Source of the DNA: CAYGAW01 sp964347945
GTDB lineage: Bacteria > Chloroflexota > Anaerolineae > UBA7937 > B3-Chlor
Assembly (NCBI GenBank): GCA_964347945.1
Contig: CAYGAW010000007.1
Coordinates: 1-15,976 of the forward strand
Reading direction: 5' to 3'
DNA length: 15,976 nt
Part shown: positions 1 to 7,881 of the stretch, piece after piece
Position numbering within the stretch: the stretch's first letter is position 1
How the letters are laid out: every line of letters starts with the position of its first letter
Made by a program: the position numbers and the translations under genes
Notes under the pieces: generated by a model
Databases searched by the model: none
What the model was told of the DNA's origin: nothing
What the model saw: the letters and a program-made list of their open reading frames with translations, nothing else

Positions 1-168
1 GTAGTAGTACCACAAACCGCTCTGGGCTCCTATCATCCAGTATCGGCCTTGCTCGTCGAGAACTTGCAGTTTTCGCAGTTCTGCTTCGAATGCGCGCTCG
101 TCGAGTTCGCCAGCATCCAACTTGCTCTTCAGTTCTTCGAATCTGTCCTCGACCTCACGGAAATCCAT
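1..168 (-). CDS. Small 'GRYW-IG-WY' domain protein, 3' end cut by window edge
   Basis: The frame is open from an ATG at 166-168 to the window edge and gives the first 56 residues. A strong Shine-Dalgarno (AAGGAGG, read leftward) lies just upstream of the ATG. Residues 1-38 are charged and look helical (E/K/L rich, with 'DAGELDERAFEAEL'). They are followed by 'DEQGRYWMIG' and a WYYY run. The same layout forms the N-terminus of the next gene upstream (278-1225), so the two are paralogues in tandem on one strand, 109 bases apart. The module resembles a SHOCT-like helical hairpin followed by a small aromatic fold, but I cannot name its function. The C-terminal part, and any membrane segment, lies outside the window. 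Confidence 0.75.
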   Translation of the reverse strand, partial: MDFREVEDRFEELKSKLDAGELDERAFEAELRKLQVLDEQGRYWMIGAQSGLWYYY

Positions 169-277
169 GAGATGCCTCCTTGATCGTTCGTGCGGCTACG
201 GCAGTTGTCCGAGAACTTCCACTGGACAGCCAGGCCACCGCAGACCTCGCCGGCGTGAGCGGGATTGAGCTCGTTGA

Positions 278-1225
278 CTAGTCCGGGTACATGAACATCC
301 AGGTCTCGCTCGGCGGACTGATCGGAGGATCCAGCGGGCCAGCAGGAGCCTCACCTCGCTGTGCCCTCACCGTGACGTGCCAGTAGTACCTGTCATCTAT
401 GGCGTAGCCCCGCTTGAACCATGGGAACTCATAGGTAGTGTCCTGTACGTAATCCCCCCAGAAGACGCTACAACCGTTCCAGCACACTTCCACGTGGTAG
501 TACTCACTGTGGCTCAGTTCGCCGACCGGTTGCCACGTGAGAATCGCCTTGTAGCCTGGTCCGCGTTCGGCTCCGTTCTCGGGATCCAATAGAACCGGTG
601 GGCTGTATCTCATCTGGGGTGTCGAGACGGGCGTCGGCGTCCGTTGAGGCGCACGGGTGTGAGTCGGGGTTGGCGCGGGCGACGCTTCGCTCTCCGTGAC
701 GGTAGGTTGGGAAGTGGGAGAGTGCTCTGGCTGGACGGCCGTGGCTTCCGGCCCAGCGAGATCAAGGGTCGCTGTGGGCTCGACCTCGGGTGCCTCGGTG
801 GCCTCCGAGGTTGTGGTGGGTGTGTCCTCTGCCGGCAGCGCCATCACAGAAAGCCTGCCAACCTGATAGGATATTGCCGCAACCGCGATGAGACAAACCA
901 GGAAGAGAGCGCCAATCAGTCCCAGAAGCACAGGGCTGCGAAGAGGCCGCTTCGTAGGCGCCTTCGCCTCTTCCGCCTCGACCTCCGGGGGCGTAATCTC
1001 CTGGGCCACGGACTCCAGCGTCGGAGGAGGAGAGGCGTTCACCCAGTCACCCTCCTCGTACCGATACCATTGCTCCGTTTTGATGCCGATAGCCCAGTAC
1101 CTCCCTTCGCTATCCTGGAAGAGAAGCTCCTTTGCCTCGGCTTTGAACTGCCGCTCGGTGATTGCTCCCGCCTCGAAGGCAGCTTTCACTTCGTGGAACA
1201 GCTTTTCGATTTCCTCTGTCTTCAT
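278..1225 (-). CDS. Membrane-anchored protein: GRYW-domain, TM helix, Pro/Thr linker, FnIII-like tail
   Basis: This is a 315-residue protein of unknown function. Residues 1-65 form the charged helical plus 'GRYWAIG...WYRYEEGDW' module shared with the partial gene at 1-168. Residues about 97-127 hold one membrane segment (LLGLIGALFLVCLIAVAAI) after a short basic stretch. Residues about 130-205 are a low-complexity Thr/Pro/Glu/Ser linker. The last 110 residues look like an Ig/fibronectin-III-type domain ('ILTWQPVGEL', 'YYHVEVCW', 'YYWHVTVRAQ'). The likely topology is cytoplasmic N-terminus and exported beta domain. An in-frame ATG exists 33 bases upstream, but the ATG at 1223-1225 has a near-perfect Shine-Dalgarno at a spacing of 5, so I use it. 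Such linker-bearing proteins are common in Chloroflexota. A role as an envelope sensor or cell-surface binder is a guess. Confidence 0.8.
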   Translation of the reverse strand: MKTEEIEKLFHEVKAAFEAGAITERQFKAEAKELLFQDSEGRYWAIGIKTEQWYRYEEGDWVNASPPPTLESVAQEITPPEVEAEEAKAPTKRPLRSPVLLGLIGALFLVCLIAVAAISYQVGRLSVMALPAEDTPTTTSEATEAPEVEPTATLDLAGPEATAVQPEHSPTSQPTVTESEASPAPTPTHTRAPQRTPTPVSTPQMRYSPPVLLDPENGAERGPGYKAILTWQPVGELSHSEYYHVEVCWNGCSVFWGDYVQDTTYEFPWFKRGYAIDDRYYWHVTVRAQRGEAPAGPLDPPISPPSETWMFMYPD

Positions 1226-1230
1226 AGGGT

Positions 1231-1240
1231 CTCCTCCTCT
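1231..1240 (-). promoter_or_regulatory. Shine-Dalgarno that fixes the start at 1225
   Basis: Read leftward this is AGAGGAGGAG, ending 5 bases before the ATG at 1225-1223. It overlaps the coding frame of the longer start at 1258, which has no comparable site, so the shorter protein is preferred. Confidence 0.7.
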
Positions 1241-1306
1241 CTTTGGGGCTCCGCTCATCTCAGAGCCAGGCCGCAGCGGTTGCAGAACATCTCTTCAAAC
1301 GTCGTT

Positions 1307-1320
1307 GCCCTCTTGAGGGC
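1307..1320. repeat. Perfect 6-bp dyad at the leftward transcription start (operator-like)
   Basis: GCCCTC-TT-GAGGGC is a perfect inverted repeat with a two-base centre. It begins 3 bases after the TATAAT box of the leftward promoter and covers the expected start site. A repressor bound here would block that promoter. No T-run follows, so it is not a terminator. No regulator gene is present in the window. Confidence 0.45.
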
Positions 1321-1322
1321 GA

Positions 1323-1351
1323 ATTATAACATAGCTGTATTGGGCGAGCAA
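1323..1351 (-). promoter_or_regulatory. Extended -10 promoter for the leftward membrane-protein gene
   Basis: Read leftward, a perfect TATAAT (1328-1323) is preceded by TGT, making an extended -10. A weak -35 (TTGCTC, 1351-1346) lies 17 bases further up. Transcription should start near 1316, giving a leader of about 90 bases before the ATG at 1225. Confidence 0.6.
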
Positions 1352-1374
1352 GCATGGGCTCAAGTAGGAGATGT

Positions 1375-1403
1375 TTGAATTGGCATCGGGCATGTAGTAG
1401 AAT
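1375..1403 (+). promoter_or_regulatory. Sigma-70-type promoter for trmD and the lipoprotein gene
   Basis: TTGAAT (1375-1380), a 17-base spacer and TAGAAT (1398-1403) give a good housekeeping promoter, with 4 of 6 and 5 of 6 consensus matches. Transcription should start near 1409-1410, leaving a leader of about 17 bases that contains the AGAGGA Shine-Dalgarno at 1414-1419. Confidence 0.6.
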
Positions 1404-1426
1404 TGCGGTGGGCAGAGGACATGCGC

Positions 1427-2167
1427 ATGCGTTTCGACATCTTGACCTTGTTCCCGGAAATGTTTGACAGCCCTCTCAACCAGAGCATCCTCAAACGCGC
1501 CCGCGAACAGGGTCTGATCTCCATCACTATCCACAATATCCGCGACTACGCCACGGACAAGCATCGGATCACTGACGATATGCCATACGGCGGGGGAGGG
1601 GGAATGGTAATGAAACCGGAACCCATCTTTCATGCCGTAGAGGCGATACTGGGCGATGATCTTGGTGGGTCTGTACCTGTCATTCTGCTTAGCCCACAGG
1701 GGCGGCTCTTGACACAGAGCATCGCTCACGAGTTGGCCGGACATTCCCGGATTATGCTGATCTGCGGGCGCTATGAAGGCGTGGACGAGCGAGTGCGAGA
1801 GTTCCTGGTCGATGATGAGATCTCCGTCGGCGACTACGTCTTGACCGGCGGAGAGATCCCAGCTATGATCATTGTGGACGCCGTCAGCCGACTTGTCCCA
1901 GGGGTCTTGGGGGATCCGACAGCGACGCTGAAGGATTCCCACGCACAGGGGCTCCTCGAACATCCCCAGTACACGCGACCACCCGTCTTCCGGGGCCGCG
2001 GTATTCCAGAAGCACTTCTCTCTGGTCACCATGCTGAAATAGCTCTTTGGAGGCGGCGCCAGGCCTTGCGACGGACATATGAGCGGCGTCCGGATCTGCT
2101 CGAGAAGGCGGAGTTGACCGAGGAAGACCTGGACTATCTGGAGTCGCTGGAGCGGGAGAACAGCTGA
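1427..2167 (+). CDS. trmD: tRNA (guanine-N1-)-methyltransferase TrmD
   Basis: TrmD transfers a methyl group from S-adenosylmethionine to N1 of G37 in tRNAs reading CNN codons and some others, which prevents +1 frameshifting. The 246-residue product is the usual length. It shows the family hallmarks: 'FDILTLFPEMF' at the N-terminus, 'DMPYGGGGGMVM' (51-62), the SPOUT trefoil-knot segments 'LSPQG' (88-92), 'CGRYEGVDER' (113-122) and 'SVGDYVLTGGE' (133-143), and 'DSHAQGLLEHPQYTRP' (170-185) carrying the catalytic Asp. Candidate starts at TTG 1403 and ATG 1421 also exist. The ATG at 1427 sits 7 bases after AGAGGA and matches the family N-terminus best. The usual partners rpsP, rimM and rplS are absent here. 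A lipoprotein gene follows 7 bases downstream. Confidence 0.97.
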   Translation: MRFDILTLFPEMFDSPLNQSILKRAREQGLISITIHNIRDYATDKHRITDDMPYGGGGGMVMKPEPIFHAVEAILGDDLGGSVPVILLSPQGRLLTQSIAHELAGHSRIMLICGRYEGVDERVREFLVDDEISVGDYVLTGGEIPAMIIVDAVSRLVPGVLGDPTATLKDSHAQGLLEHPQYTRPPVFRGRGIPEALLSGHHAEIALWRRRQALRRTYERRPDLLEKAELTEEDLDYLESLERENS

Positions 2168-2174
2168 GTCGCAG

Positions 2175-2912
2175 ATGAGCCGGAACCTCGTGGCGCTGGC
2201 TCTCGTACTAATCGCCACCCTGGTGGGGGCATGCGCCAATCCTACAAGCACCTCCATTGACAGCCCTCAGCCTCAGTCCACATCCACCTTCACACCCCGG
2301 CCTTCACCCACGGCGCCACCTGCTCTGGCATTTGAGATCGAGGGCGAAAACCTCTATGAAGATCCAGTTGGCAGTCTACGGCTCCTCTTCGAGGTTAGGA
2401 ACCTCAATCCCCTCACCGTAGAGGATTTGAGGGTCACGGTCCTTCTCAAAGACGCCGACGGGCGGCCCGTGGCATCTCAGTCTGCACACACCCGCCTAAA
2501 TGTCCTCAGGGCTGGCGACAGTGCGCCCGCGATGGTGGTTTTCTTCCTGGGAGCGCCGGCCTTCTCAGGCTACGAAGTCGACGTGTACGCTGAAAAGGGT
2601 GGGTACCTGGCTGGCCTGCTGCATCCTGGTTTGGAGATCGTTGATGATCTGGGCAGGGTGGGCGAGTGGGTACCGTACGAGGTACTGGGGCAGGTGCAGA
2701 ACGTTGGTGATTCGGCCGCAGAATCCGTCACGCTCGTTGTCACCTGCTACGATGAGGGTGGCAGGGTCGTGGCCATAGGCAGCGGCGCGCCTGAAGAGCG
2801 GACCATACCGGCCGGTGGGTCCTCCCAGTTCTTGGTGAGCATCGGAGCCGTAGCTGGACAAATCGCCAGCTACAAGGTGCAGGTGCAGGGCCTGATCACC
2901 AGTGAGGACTAG
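2175..2912 (+). CDS. Lipoprotein with two FxLYD-like beta domains
   Basis: The 245-residue product starts with a lipoprotein signal peptide: a hydrophobic stretch at residues 5-17, then lipobox LVGAC with the lipidated Cys at 20. A Ser/Thr/Pro-rich spacer follows (about 21-50). Two similar beta-rich segments come next, near 65-130 ('LLFEVRNLNPLTVEDLRVTVLLKDADGRPV') and near 165-235 ('LGQVQNVGDSAAESVTLVVTCYDEGGRVV'). This pattern is typical of FxLYD domains, found in many surface proteins of unknown role. It should be anchored to the outer face of the cytoplasmic membrane. The start lies 7 bases after the trmD stop and lacks a strong Shine-Dalgarno, so translation is probably coupled to trmD. 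The 3' end overlaps the convergent Lon-type gene by four bases. Confidence 0.85.
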   Translation: MSRNLVALALVLIATLVGACANPTSTSIDSPQPQSTSTFTPRPSPTAPPALAFEIEGENLYEDPVGSLRLLFEVRNLNPLTVEDLRVTVLLKDADGRPVASQSAHTRLNVLRAGDSAPAMVVFFLGAPAFSGYEVDVYAEKGGYLAGLLHPGLEIVDDLGRVGEWVPYEVLGQVQNVGDSAAESVTLVVTCYDEGGRVVAIGSGAPEERTIPAGGSSQFLVSIGAVAGQIASYKVQVQGLITSED

Positions 2913-5347
2913 GACACCTCTTCGCTCTTCTCCTCTTCCTCCTTCTTGCCAAACTTCTTGAGCTTCATGGCCAACTCATGCAACTGCTTGTCCACCAAGA
3001 AGTTGACCGTATCTTCCGGGTAGGTCCCGTCCTCCTGTCGCTCACCAGCCTCCCGGCCAGTGAGGATGGCTATGCCTTCATCGATCGTGCTGACCGGATA
3101 GACATGGAACTTTCCGTCCTTGACCGCTTCTACCACATCCTCGCGGAGCATGAGGTTCTTGACATTCTGCTCCGGGATGATAATACCTTGCTCACCTGTG
3201 AGCCCCTTGACGCGGCATACATCAAAGAATCCCTCGATTTTCTTGGTTACACCTCCAATGGGCTGGATCTCGCCTCGCTGGTTGACGGAGCCTGTCACCG
3301 CGATGCCTTGTTTGATGGGAAGGCCCGACAACCTGGAGAGGATGGCATATAGCTCCGTAGAGGAGGCGCTGTCGCCTTCGACGGCTCCGTAGGATTGCTC
3401 GAAGCAGATGCTGGCCGAGAGGTTCATAGGCTTGTCTTGAGCGTACTTGCCGCCCACATAGCCCGCGAGGATCATGACTCCCTTGTCGTGGATGCTCCCG
3501 CTCATCTTGGCTTCGCGTTCGATGTTGATTACGCCCTTACTGCCCATGAAGGTCTGCGCTGTGATGCGCGAGGGTCTGCCGAAGTAGTAGTCGCCCAGGT
3601 TGATGATGGAGAGACCGTTCACCTGGCCCACTACCTCGCCCTCGGTATCGACCATGATGGTGCCTTTCTCTATCTGCTCTCGTATCCGCTCCTCGATCTG
3701 GTTGGCCCGGTAGACCCTTTCGTCGATCGCCTGCTGTACGTCTTCGGCCGTCACCAGGTCGTGACCATTGCGACCGGCCCAGTAGCTGGCTTCGTGAATC
3801 GTATCCTTGAGCTGTCCGAAGCGGGTGCTGAGTTTTTGCTGGTCCTCAACGAGCCGCGCAGCGTGCTCCACTACCTTCGCCACGGCACCCAGTTCGAAGT
3901 GCTTCAGGTCACCCTCTTTGCAGCGATCATGGACGAACAAGGCGACCTTCTCCAGGTTCTCCGAGGTCCAGTCCATGTCCACAGCGAAGTCAGCCTTCAC
4001 CTTGAAAAGCTCCTGGAAATCCTCGTCCAGGTTGTACAGTAGATAGTACGTTGTGGGATCTCCAATTAGCACCACCTTGAGGTCGAGGGGGATGGGCTCG
4101 GGCGCCAAGGTAGCGGTCGCGATCAGACCCAATTGCTGAGCCATCTCCTCAATCCTGATCTCGGCGTTTCTCAGAGCTCGCTTGAGCCCGTCCCACGCGA
4201 GGGGGTTTCGGAGCAGGTCGAGGGCGTCAACGATCAGAAAGCCACCGTTAGCTCGGTGGAGAGCGCCCGCCTTTATGGCGCTATAGTCGGTCACCAAGGT
4301 CCCAAACTCGGCGCGATGTTCGATTCGACCCAGAAGGTTGTAGTAGATTGGGTTCGTCTCCTCGATGACCGGCGCACCTTGGACTTCGCAGTTGTCCACG
4401 ATGATGTTGACGCGGTACTTCTCGAAAGGCGATCTCCTGAAACGAGTCATGAATGCGAAGGGACCTTCCTCGGCAAGCGATGCTTCCTCGCCTCCGGACG
4501 GCACCGGTCGCTTGAACTGCTCCACTTTGGTGAGGATGTCCTCCCGCACCGCGTCCAGGAACTGGAGCAACCCGTGAAGGTCCACGTACTTGGTCCTCAT
4601 GCTCTCGAAATGATGTCCGATGGTGTACTCTGCTGTCTGTTGGTCCAACTCCCGCAACTCGGCCTTGGCATCCCTCTCTAGCGCCCTGACTTCTCGGATG
4701 GTCTTCTCCAGTTCCGACTGGAGATGGGGACGGTGCTGTTCAAGATCTGATTTCTTCTCGGGAGGAAGCTCCTCGTACTGTTCTCTGCTCAGAACCTCTC
4801 CGTCGATCACCGGGGCGATCACCAGGCCCATGGGAGTCCTCAGCAGGGCGAACCCCCTCTCGATCATCCTGGCTTCGAGGCCCTGGAACTTGGTGGTCCG
4901 TGCCTCGTCCAGTTGCCTGCCGATCCTGTTGTAATGCTGCTGGTACTGCTCGCCCTCGAACGCTCTCGGCAGTTCCTCTCGCAACGCTTCGAGCAAATCG
5001 TCCACCTCGTCTCTGATGGCGCAGCCTTTGTCTGAGGGCAACCGCAGCGCGTGGGGTTGGTATGGATCATCGAAGTTGTTGACGTATGCCCAACTATCGG
5101 GAACCGCACCAGTGGAGGCCTTCTTTTCTAGGAACTCTTTGATGACGGTGGCCCTGCCGGAGCCGCTGGGGCCCAGAGCGTAGATGTTGTAGCCCTCACA
5201 CGGTATCTCAATCCCGAAATCTATGGCCTTCGTGGCCCGCTCTTGGCCGATGATTCCGGCTAGCTCGGTCAGTTCGGCCGTCGATTTGAAGGAGAACTGC
5301 TCCGGATCGCAGGTTCGTCTCAGTTCCTCTGGTCGGACTTCTCTCAT
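2909..5347 (-). CDS. Lon-type ATP-dependent protease (COG1067 / LonB-like, AAA_32 family)
   Basis: This 812-residue protein fits the Lon-related family with an AAA_32 ATPase, distinct from classical Lon because it lacks the N-terminal LAN domain. Walker A is 'GPSGSGRAT' (59-67). A long charged, probably coiled-coil insertion spans about 110-280. The Walker B-like segment is 'GGFLIVDALDLLR' (368-380) and a sensor-like 'VVLIGD' lies at 425-430. The C-terminal protease domain has 'EGDSAS' with the probable nucleophile Ser660, and 'GGVTKKIEGF' with the catalytic Lys at about 702-703, forming the S16 Ser-Lys dyad. The last 15 residues are Lys/Glu-rich. Translation starts at an ATG with AGGAGGT at a spacing of 5. 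It follows the UPF0261 gene by 67 bases and may share its transcript. The substrate is unknown; the expected role is degradation of damaged or regulatory proteins in the cytoplasm. Confidence 0.92.
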   Translation of the reverse strand: MREVRPEELRRTCDPEQFSFKSTAELTELAGIIGQERATKAIDFGIEIPCEGYNIYALGPSGSGRATVIKEFLEKKASTGAVPDSWAYVNNFDDPYQPHALRLPSDKGCAIRDEVDDLLEALREELPRAFEGEQYQQHYNRIGRQLDEARTTKFQGLEARMIERGFALLRTPMGLVIAPVIDGEVLSREQYEELPPEKKSDLEQHRPHLQSELEKTIREVRALERDAKAELRELDQQTAEYTIGHHFESMRTKYVDLHGLLQFLDAVREDILTKVEQFKRPVPSGGEEASLAEEGPFAFMTRFRRSPFEKYRVNIIVDNCEVQGAPVIEETNPIYYNLLGRIEHRAEFGTLVTDYSAIKAGALHRANGGFLIVDALDLLRNPLAWDGLKRALRNAEIRIEEMAQQLGLIATATLAPEPIPLDLKVVLIGDPTTYYLLYNLDEDFQELFKVKADFAVDMDWTSENLEKVALFVHDRCKEGDLKHFELGAVAKVVEHAARLVEDQQKLSTRFGQLKDTIHEASYWAGRNGHDLVTAEDVQQAIDERVYRANQIEERIREQIEKGTIMVDTEGEVVGQVNGLSIINLGDYYFGRPSRITAQTFMGSKGVINIEREAKMSGSIHDKGVMILAGYVGGKYAQDKPMNLSASICFEQSYGAVEGDSASSTELYAILSRLSGLPIKQGIAVTGSVNQRGEIQPIGGVTKKIEGFFDVCRVKGLTGEQGIIIPEQNVKNLMLREDVVEAVKDGKFHVYPVSTIDEGIAILTGREAGERQEDGTYPEDTVNFLVDKQLHELAMKLKKFGKKEEEEKSEEVS

Positions 5348-5414
5348 CTTTAACCTCCTGGTCTCTCGTTTCGCGGTTTGAATGCAGGGACGATCTTGCT
5401 GGCCATCGCTGTGT

Positions 5415-6638
5415 CTACATAAGTTCGTGCAAAGCTCTCACTGTCGCCTCTGCGAAGGCTGGGTCATTGATGTGCGCGTCAACCAGAAGCACAGGGATAT
5501 CCGACCTCAGTAGCCTTGTGAGCCCATCTACGAACGCTTGATTCGTCTCTGGCTCGTACAGCGGGCCATCCTCACAGTCTGCCTCGGACCAGCCCCTGAT
5601 GGGGATCAGCACCTTCACGGGCCCTCGGGCCTTGTTGAGCTTGCCAGCTATGGTGTCCGCAAGAATCCTCATCTCCTCAGGGCTGGTTCTGATCCCAGAC
5701 CGGAAATCGTACCAGAAGATCTTGCGATCTTGGAACTGGAGAGGGATGGTCTCTGGCGAGTCGAACTCAAGCACGATGCAGTCGAGGCCTCCGGGCACGA
5801 CCACCTGCGGTATCCCTGCTTTGCCAGCGGCCTCTAGCCTGGTCGGCCCGATGTTGCCGCAGTAGCCGTCGTGCAAGTGGTCGGCGAATTCATGGGTGGC
5901 AAAGTCTAATACGGCGGACAGCAACCCTTGCTCGACAAGGTCTTCCATCGCCATACCTCCGATGCCGTTGGCGTGGAACGCGACCATCTCGTATCCCCGC
6001 TTCTCCAAGGCGGTTCGAACGTGCATCGCCCCCGTGGTGCAGAAACCGAAGGAGGTGACACCGATGAGAGGTGTCCCCGCTTCAAGTGGGACCTCACCTT
6101 CCACCATGCCCACAATGGCGCCCGCGGCGTTGTCCAGGATCTTCTTGCTCACTGTGTTGAGCCCCACCATGTCGATCACCGAGTGCATGACGGCGATATC
6201 GCTGGTTCCGATCACCTCGCTCATGTCCCTGGACGCAACGGTGGAGATCAAGAGCTTGGGGACGCCGAGGGGCAGAGTCCTCAGCACACCGGCCCCGATG
6301 TGCGTGCCCGTGCCGCCTCCCAACCCGACGACGCCAGCTACCTCCCCAGCTTCGTACAGCCTGCGTATTGTCCCACCGGCCCCCTTCATCATAAGTTGGA
6401 CGGCGCGTCTCCGATCGCCGCCGGAGACGAGTTCCTCCAGGCGGACTCCGCCCGCCTCAGCGATCCTCTCTCTGGTGATGTCCGCTGGGGTCATGGGCTC
6501 GTCTAGGACACCAACGTCCACCACTATGGTGCGCAGGCCCCTATTCTCAATACTGGCCTTGAGATACTCCACCTCTTCGCCTTTGGTGTCCAGCGTACCA
6601 ACGATAACTATGGCGGAAGGGTCTTGATTCTCAGTCAT
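5415..6638 (-). CDS. UPF0261 / Tm-1-like ATP-binding protein, copy A
   Basis: The 407-residue product belongs to UPF0261, the family of the N-terminal ATP-binding domain of the tomato resistance protein Tm-1. It has two Rossmann-like halves. The first starts with 'IVGTLDTKGEEVEYL' (12-26) and has the glycine-rich loop 'GLGGGTGTHIG' (105-115), then 'GVPKLLISTVASRD' and 'NAAGAIVGMVE'. The second half carries 'VIGVTSFGFCTTGA', 'AAGKAGIPQVVVPGGLD' and a C-terminal 'INDPAFAEATVRAL'. The bacterial function is unknown; the family often sits next to a TIM-barrel 'phosphoenolpyruvate hydrolase-like' protein, which is not adjacent here. It lies 34 bases after copy B in the same direction. The two copies share most of these motifs but differ in the glycine loop, so they are diverged paralogues that might form a heteromer. 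Confidence 0.9.
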   Translation of the reverse strand: MTENQDPSAIVIVGTLDTKGEEVEYLKASIENRGLRTIVVDVGVLDEPMTPADITRERIAEAGGVRLEELVSGGDRRRAVQLMMKGAGGTIRRLYEAGEVAGVVGLGGGTGTHIGAGVLRTLPLGVPKLLISTVASRDMSEVIGTSDIAVMHSVIDMVGLNTVSKKILDNAAGAIVGMVEGEVPLEAGTPLIGVTSFGFCTTGAMHVRTALEKRGYEMVAFHANGIGGMAMEDLVEQGLLSAVLDFATHEFADHLHDGYCGNIGPTRLEAAGKAGIPQVVVPGGLDCIVLEFDSPETIPLQFQDRKIFWYDFRSGIRTSPEEMRILADTIAGKLNKARGPVKVLIPIRGWSEADCEDGPLYEPETNQAFVDGLTRLLRSDIPVLLVDAHINDPAFAEATVRALHELM

Positions 6639-6672
6639 CTTGTAGCGAGTACCTCACGCTGGAGGGAAAGGC

Positions 6673-7881
6673 TCACACTCCGAGACGCTGCAAAGCCTCC
6701 ACGACCGCTTGGGCGCAGGGTGGATCATTGATGTTGGAGGCGACCTCGATGATCTCTATCTCTGGCTTGATGCGTTCGTGTAGGGCTTCCCCGAAAACTC
6801 TGTCAACTGCCGGCTCGTGGAAGAACATGCCTTCTCTACTGTACTCGGAGAATCCGCCCTTCGAAATGACCACCGCTGCCGGAGAGGCGGATTTGTTGAG
6901 CTTGCGTGCCAACCTTTCCGCAAGGAGTTGCATGTCTGCAGCGTTCGTTCTCACCAGGGCGATGTTCGGGTTGTGCATATGCTTGTGTCGGCTGTCGAAT
7001 TGAGGAGGAAGCGCGTGCGGTGGATTCCAGGCGATGAAGTCTGCGTTGCCCGGGAGTATGACCTGGGGAATACCAGCCTTGCCCGCATTCTCGAACCTGT
7101 CTGGTCCGCTGTCATAGGGGCTCTGGAAGATATGACCCAACAACTCCTGGACGGAAGTCTCCAGAACAGCTTTGGGCAAGCCTTGCTGTATCAGATCCTC
7201 CAGCGCCCTCCCCCCGGAGCCCACGGTGTGAAACACGATGACCTCGTACCCCATGCTTTCCAGCAGGGGCCGCGCTCCTTTGACACATCCCTCGGTCGCC
7301 CCCAGCATGCCCACGCCGATCACGGGCTTGTATGCCGCCGCAGGGCTGAGGTCAGCTTTGACCATGCCCACTATGGCCCCTGCTGCGTTCGCCAGCGTTC
7401 GCTTGGTCATGAAGTTGAGGCCCGATATGTCGGTCACTGAAGGAAAAACAACGATGTCCTTGTGGCCTATCCAAGGGCTGATGTCGCGAGACGCCATGGT
7501 GGAGACCATCAGTTTGGGAACGCCGAAGGGCAGCGAGCGCATGACATGCGTGCCCAGAGAGGTATTCAGCGATCCGCCGAGGCCGACTATACCATGCAGT
7601 CGCCCCTGTGTGTACAGGTTCTGCACGGCCTTCGTCGCCCCGGTGCTCATGATCTGGATGGCCGCGCCTTCGTCTTTGGCAGTCCGTAATTCTCGCAGAG
7701 CGGAGCCCCCTAGATGAGCTACCTCCTCACTCGAGATGTCGGCGCCCCAGCAAGGCTGGCCCAGGACGCCCGCGTCGACAACAACCGTGCTGATGCCGCC
7801 TTCTTCAATTCGCTCCCTGAGGAACCTGACTTCGTCGCTCTTGGTGTCCAGAGTGGAGAGTATAACGACTGTCTTCCTCAT
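6673..7881 (-). CDS. UPF0261 / Tm-1-like ATP-binding protein, copy B
   Basis: The 402-residue product is a UPF0261 protein with the same layout as copy A: 'VVILSTLDTKSDEVRFL' at the N-terminus, a glycine loop 'GLGGSLNTSLG' (100-110), 'GVPKLMVSTMASRD', 'NAAGAIVGMVK', 'NAGKAGIPQVILPGNAD' and 'NINDPPCAQAVVEAL'. Copy A reads GGGTGTHIG where this reads GGSLNTSLG, so phosphate or substrate binding may differ. Its ATG overlaps the stop of the CoA-transferase/GNAT gene by four bases (ATGA), so the two are translationally coupled and probably act in one process. What that process is cannot be read from the sequence. A ligase-, kinase- or acyl-transfer-like role is a guess. Confidence 0.9.
   Translation of the reverse strand: MRKTVVILSTLDTKSDEVRFLRERIEEGGISTVVVDAGVLGQPCWGADISSEEVAHLGGSALRELRTAKDEGAAIQIMSTGATKAVQNLYTQGRLHGIVGLGGSLNTSLGTHVMRSLPFGVPKLMVSTMASRDISPWIGHKDIVVFPSVTDISGLNFMTKRTLANAAGAIVGMVKADLSPAAAYKPVIGVGMLGATEGCVKGARPLLESMGYEVIVFHTVGSGGRALEDLIQQGLPKAVLETSVQELLGHIFQSPYDSGPDRFENAGKAGIPQVILPGNADFIAWNPPHALPPQFDSRHKHMHNPNIALVRTNAADMQLLAERLARKLNKSASPAAVVISKGGFSEYSREGMFFHEPAVDRVFGEALHERIKPEIEIIEVASNINDPPCAQAVVEALQRLGV

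Noticed and set aside
644..1378. Long rightward open frame of 244 residues opposite the membrane-protein gene
   Set aside because: It is very Arg/Leu/Gly-rich, has no family motifs and lies fully antisense to a gene with clear domains and a good ribosome site.
1295..2257. Leftward open frame of 320 residues opposite trmD
   Set aside because: It is the antisense shadow of trmD, which is certain from its motifs; the translation shows no recognisable domain.
5896..6627. Rightward open frame of 243 residues opposite UPF0261 copy A
   Set aside because: It is Ser/Pro/Thr-rich, repeats in the same phase opposite copy B and has no motif, so it mirrors the conserved codons of the real gene.
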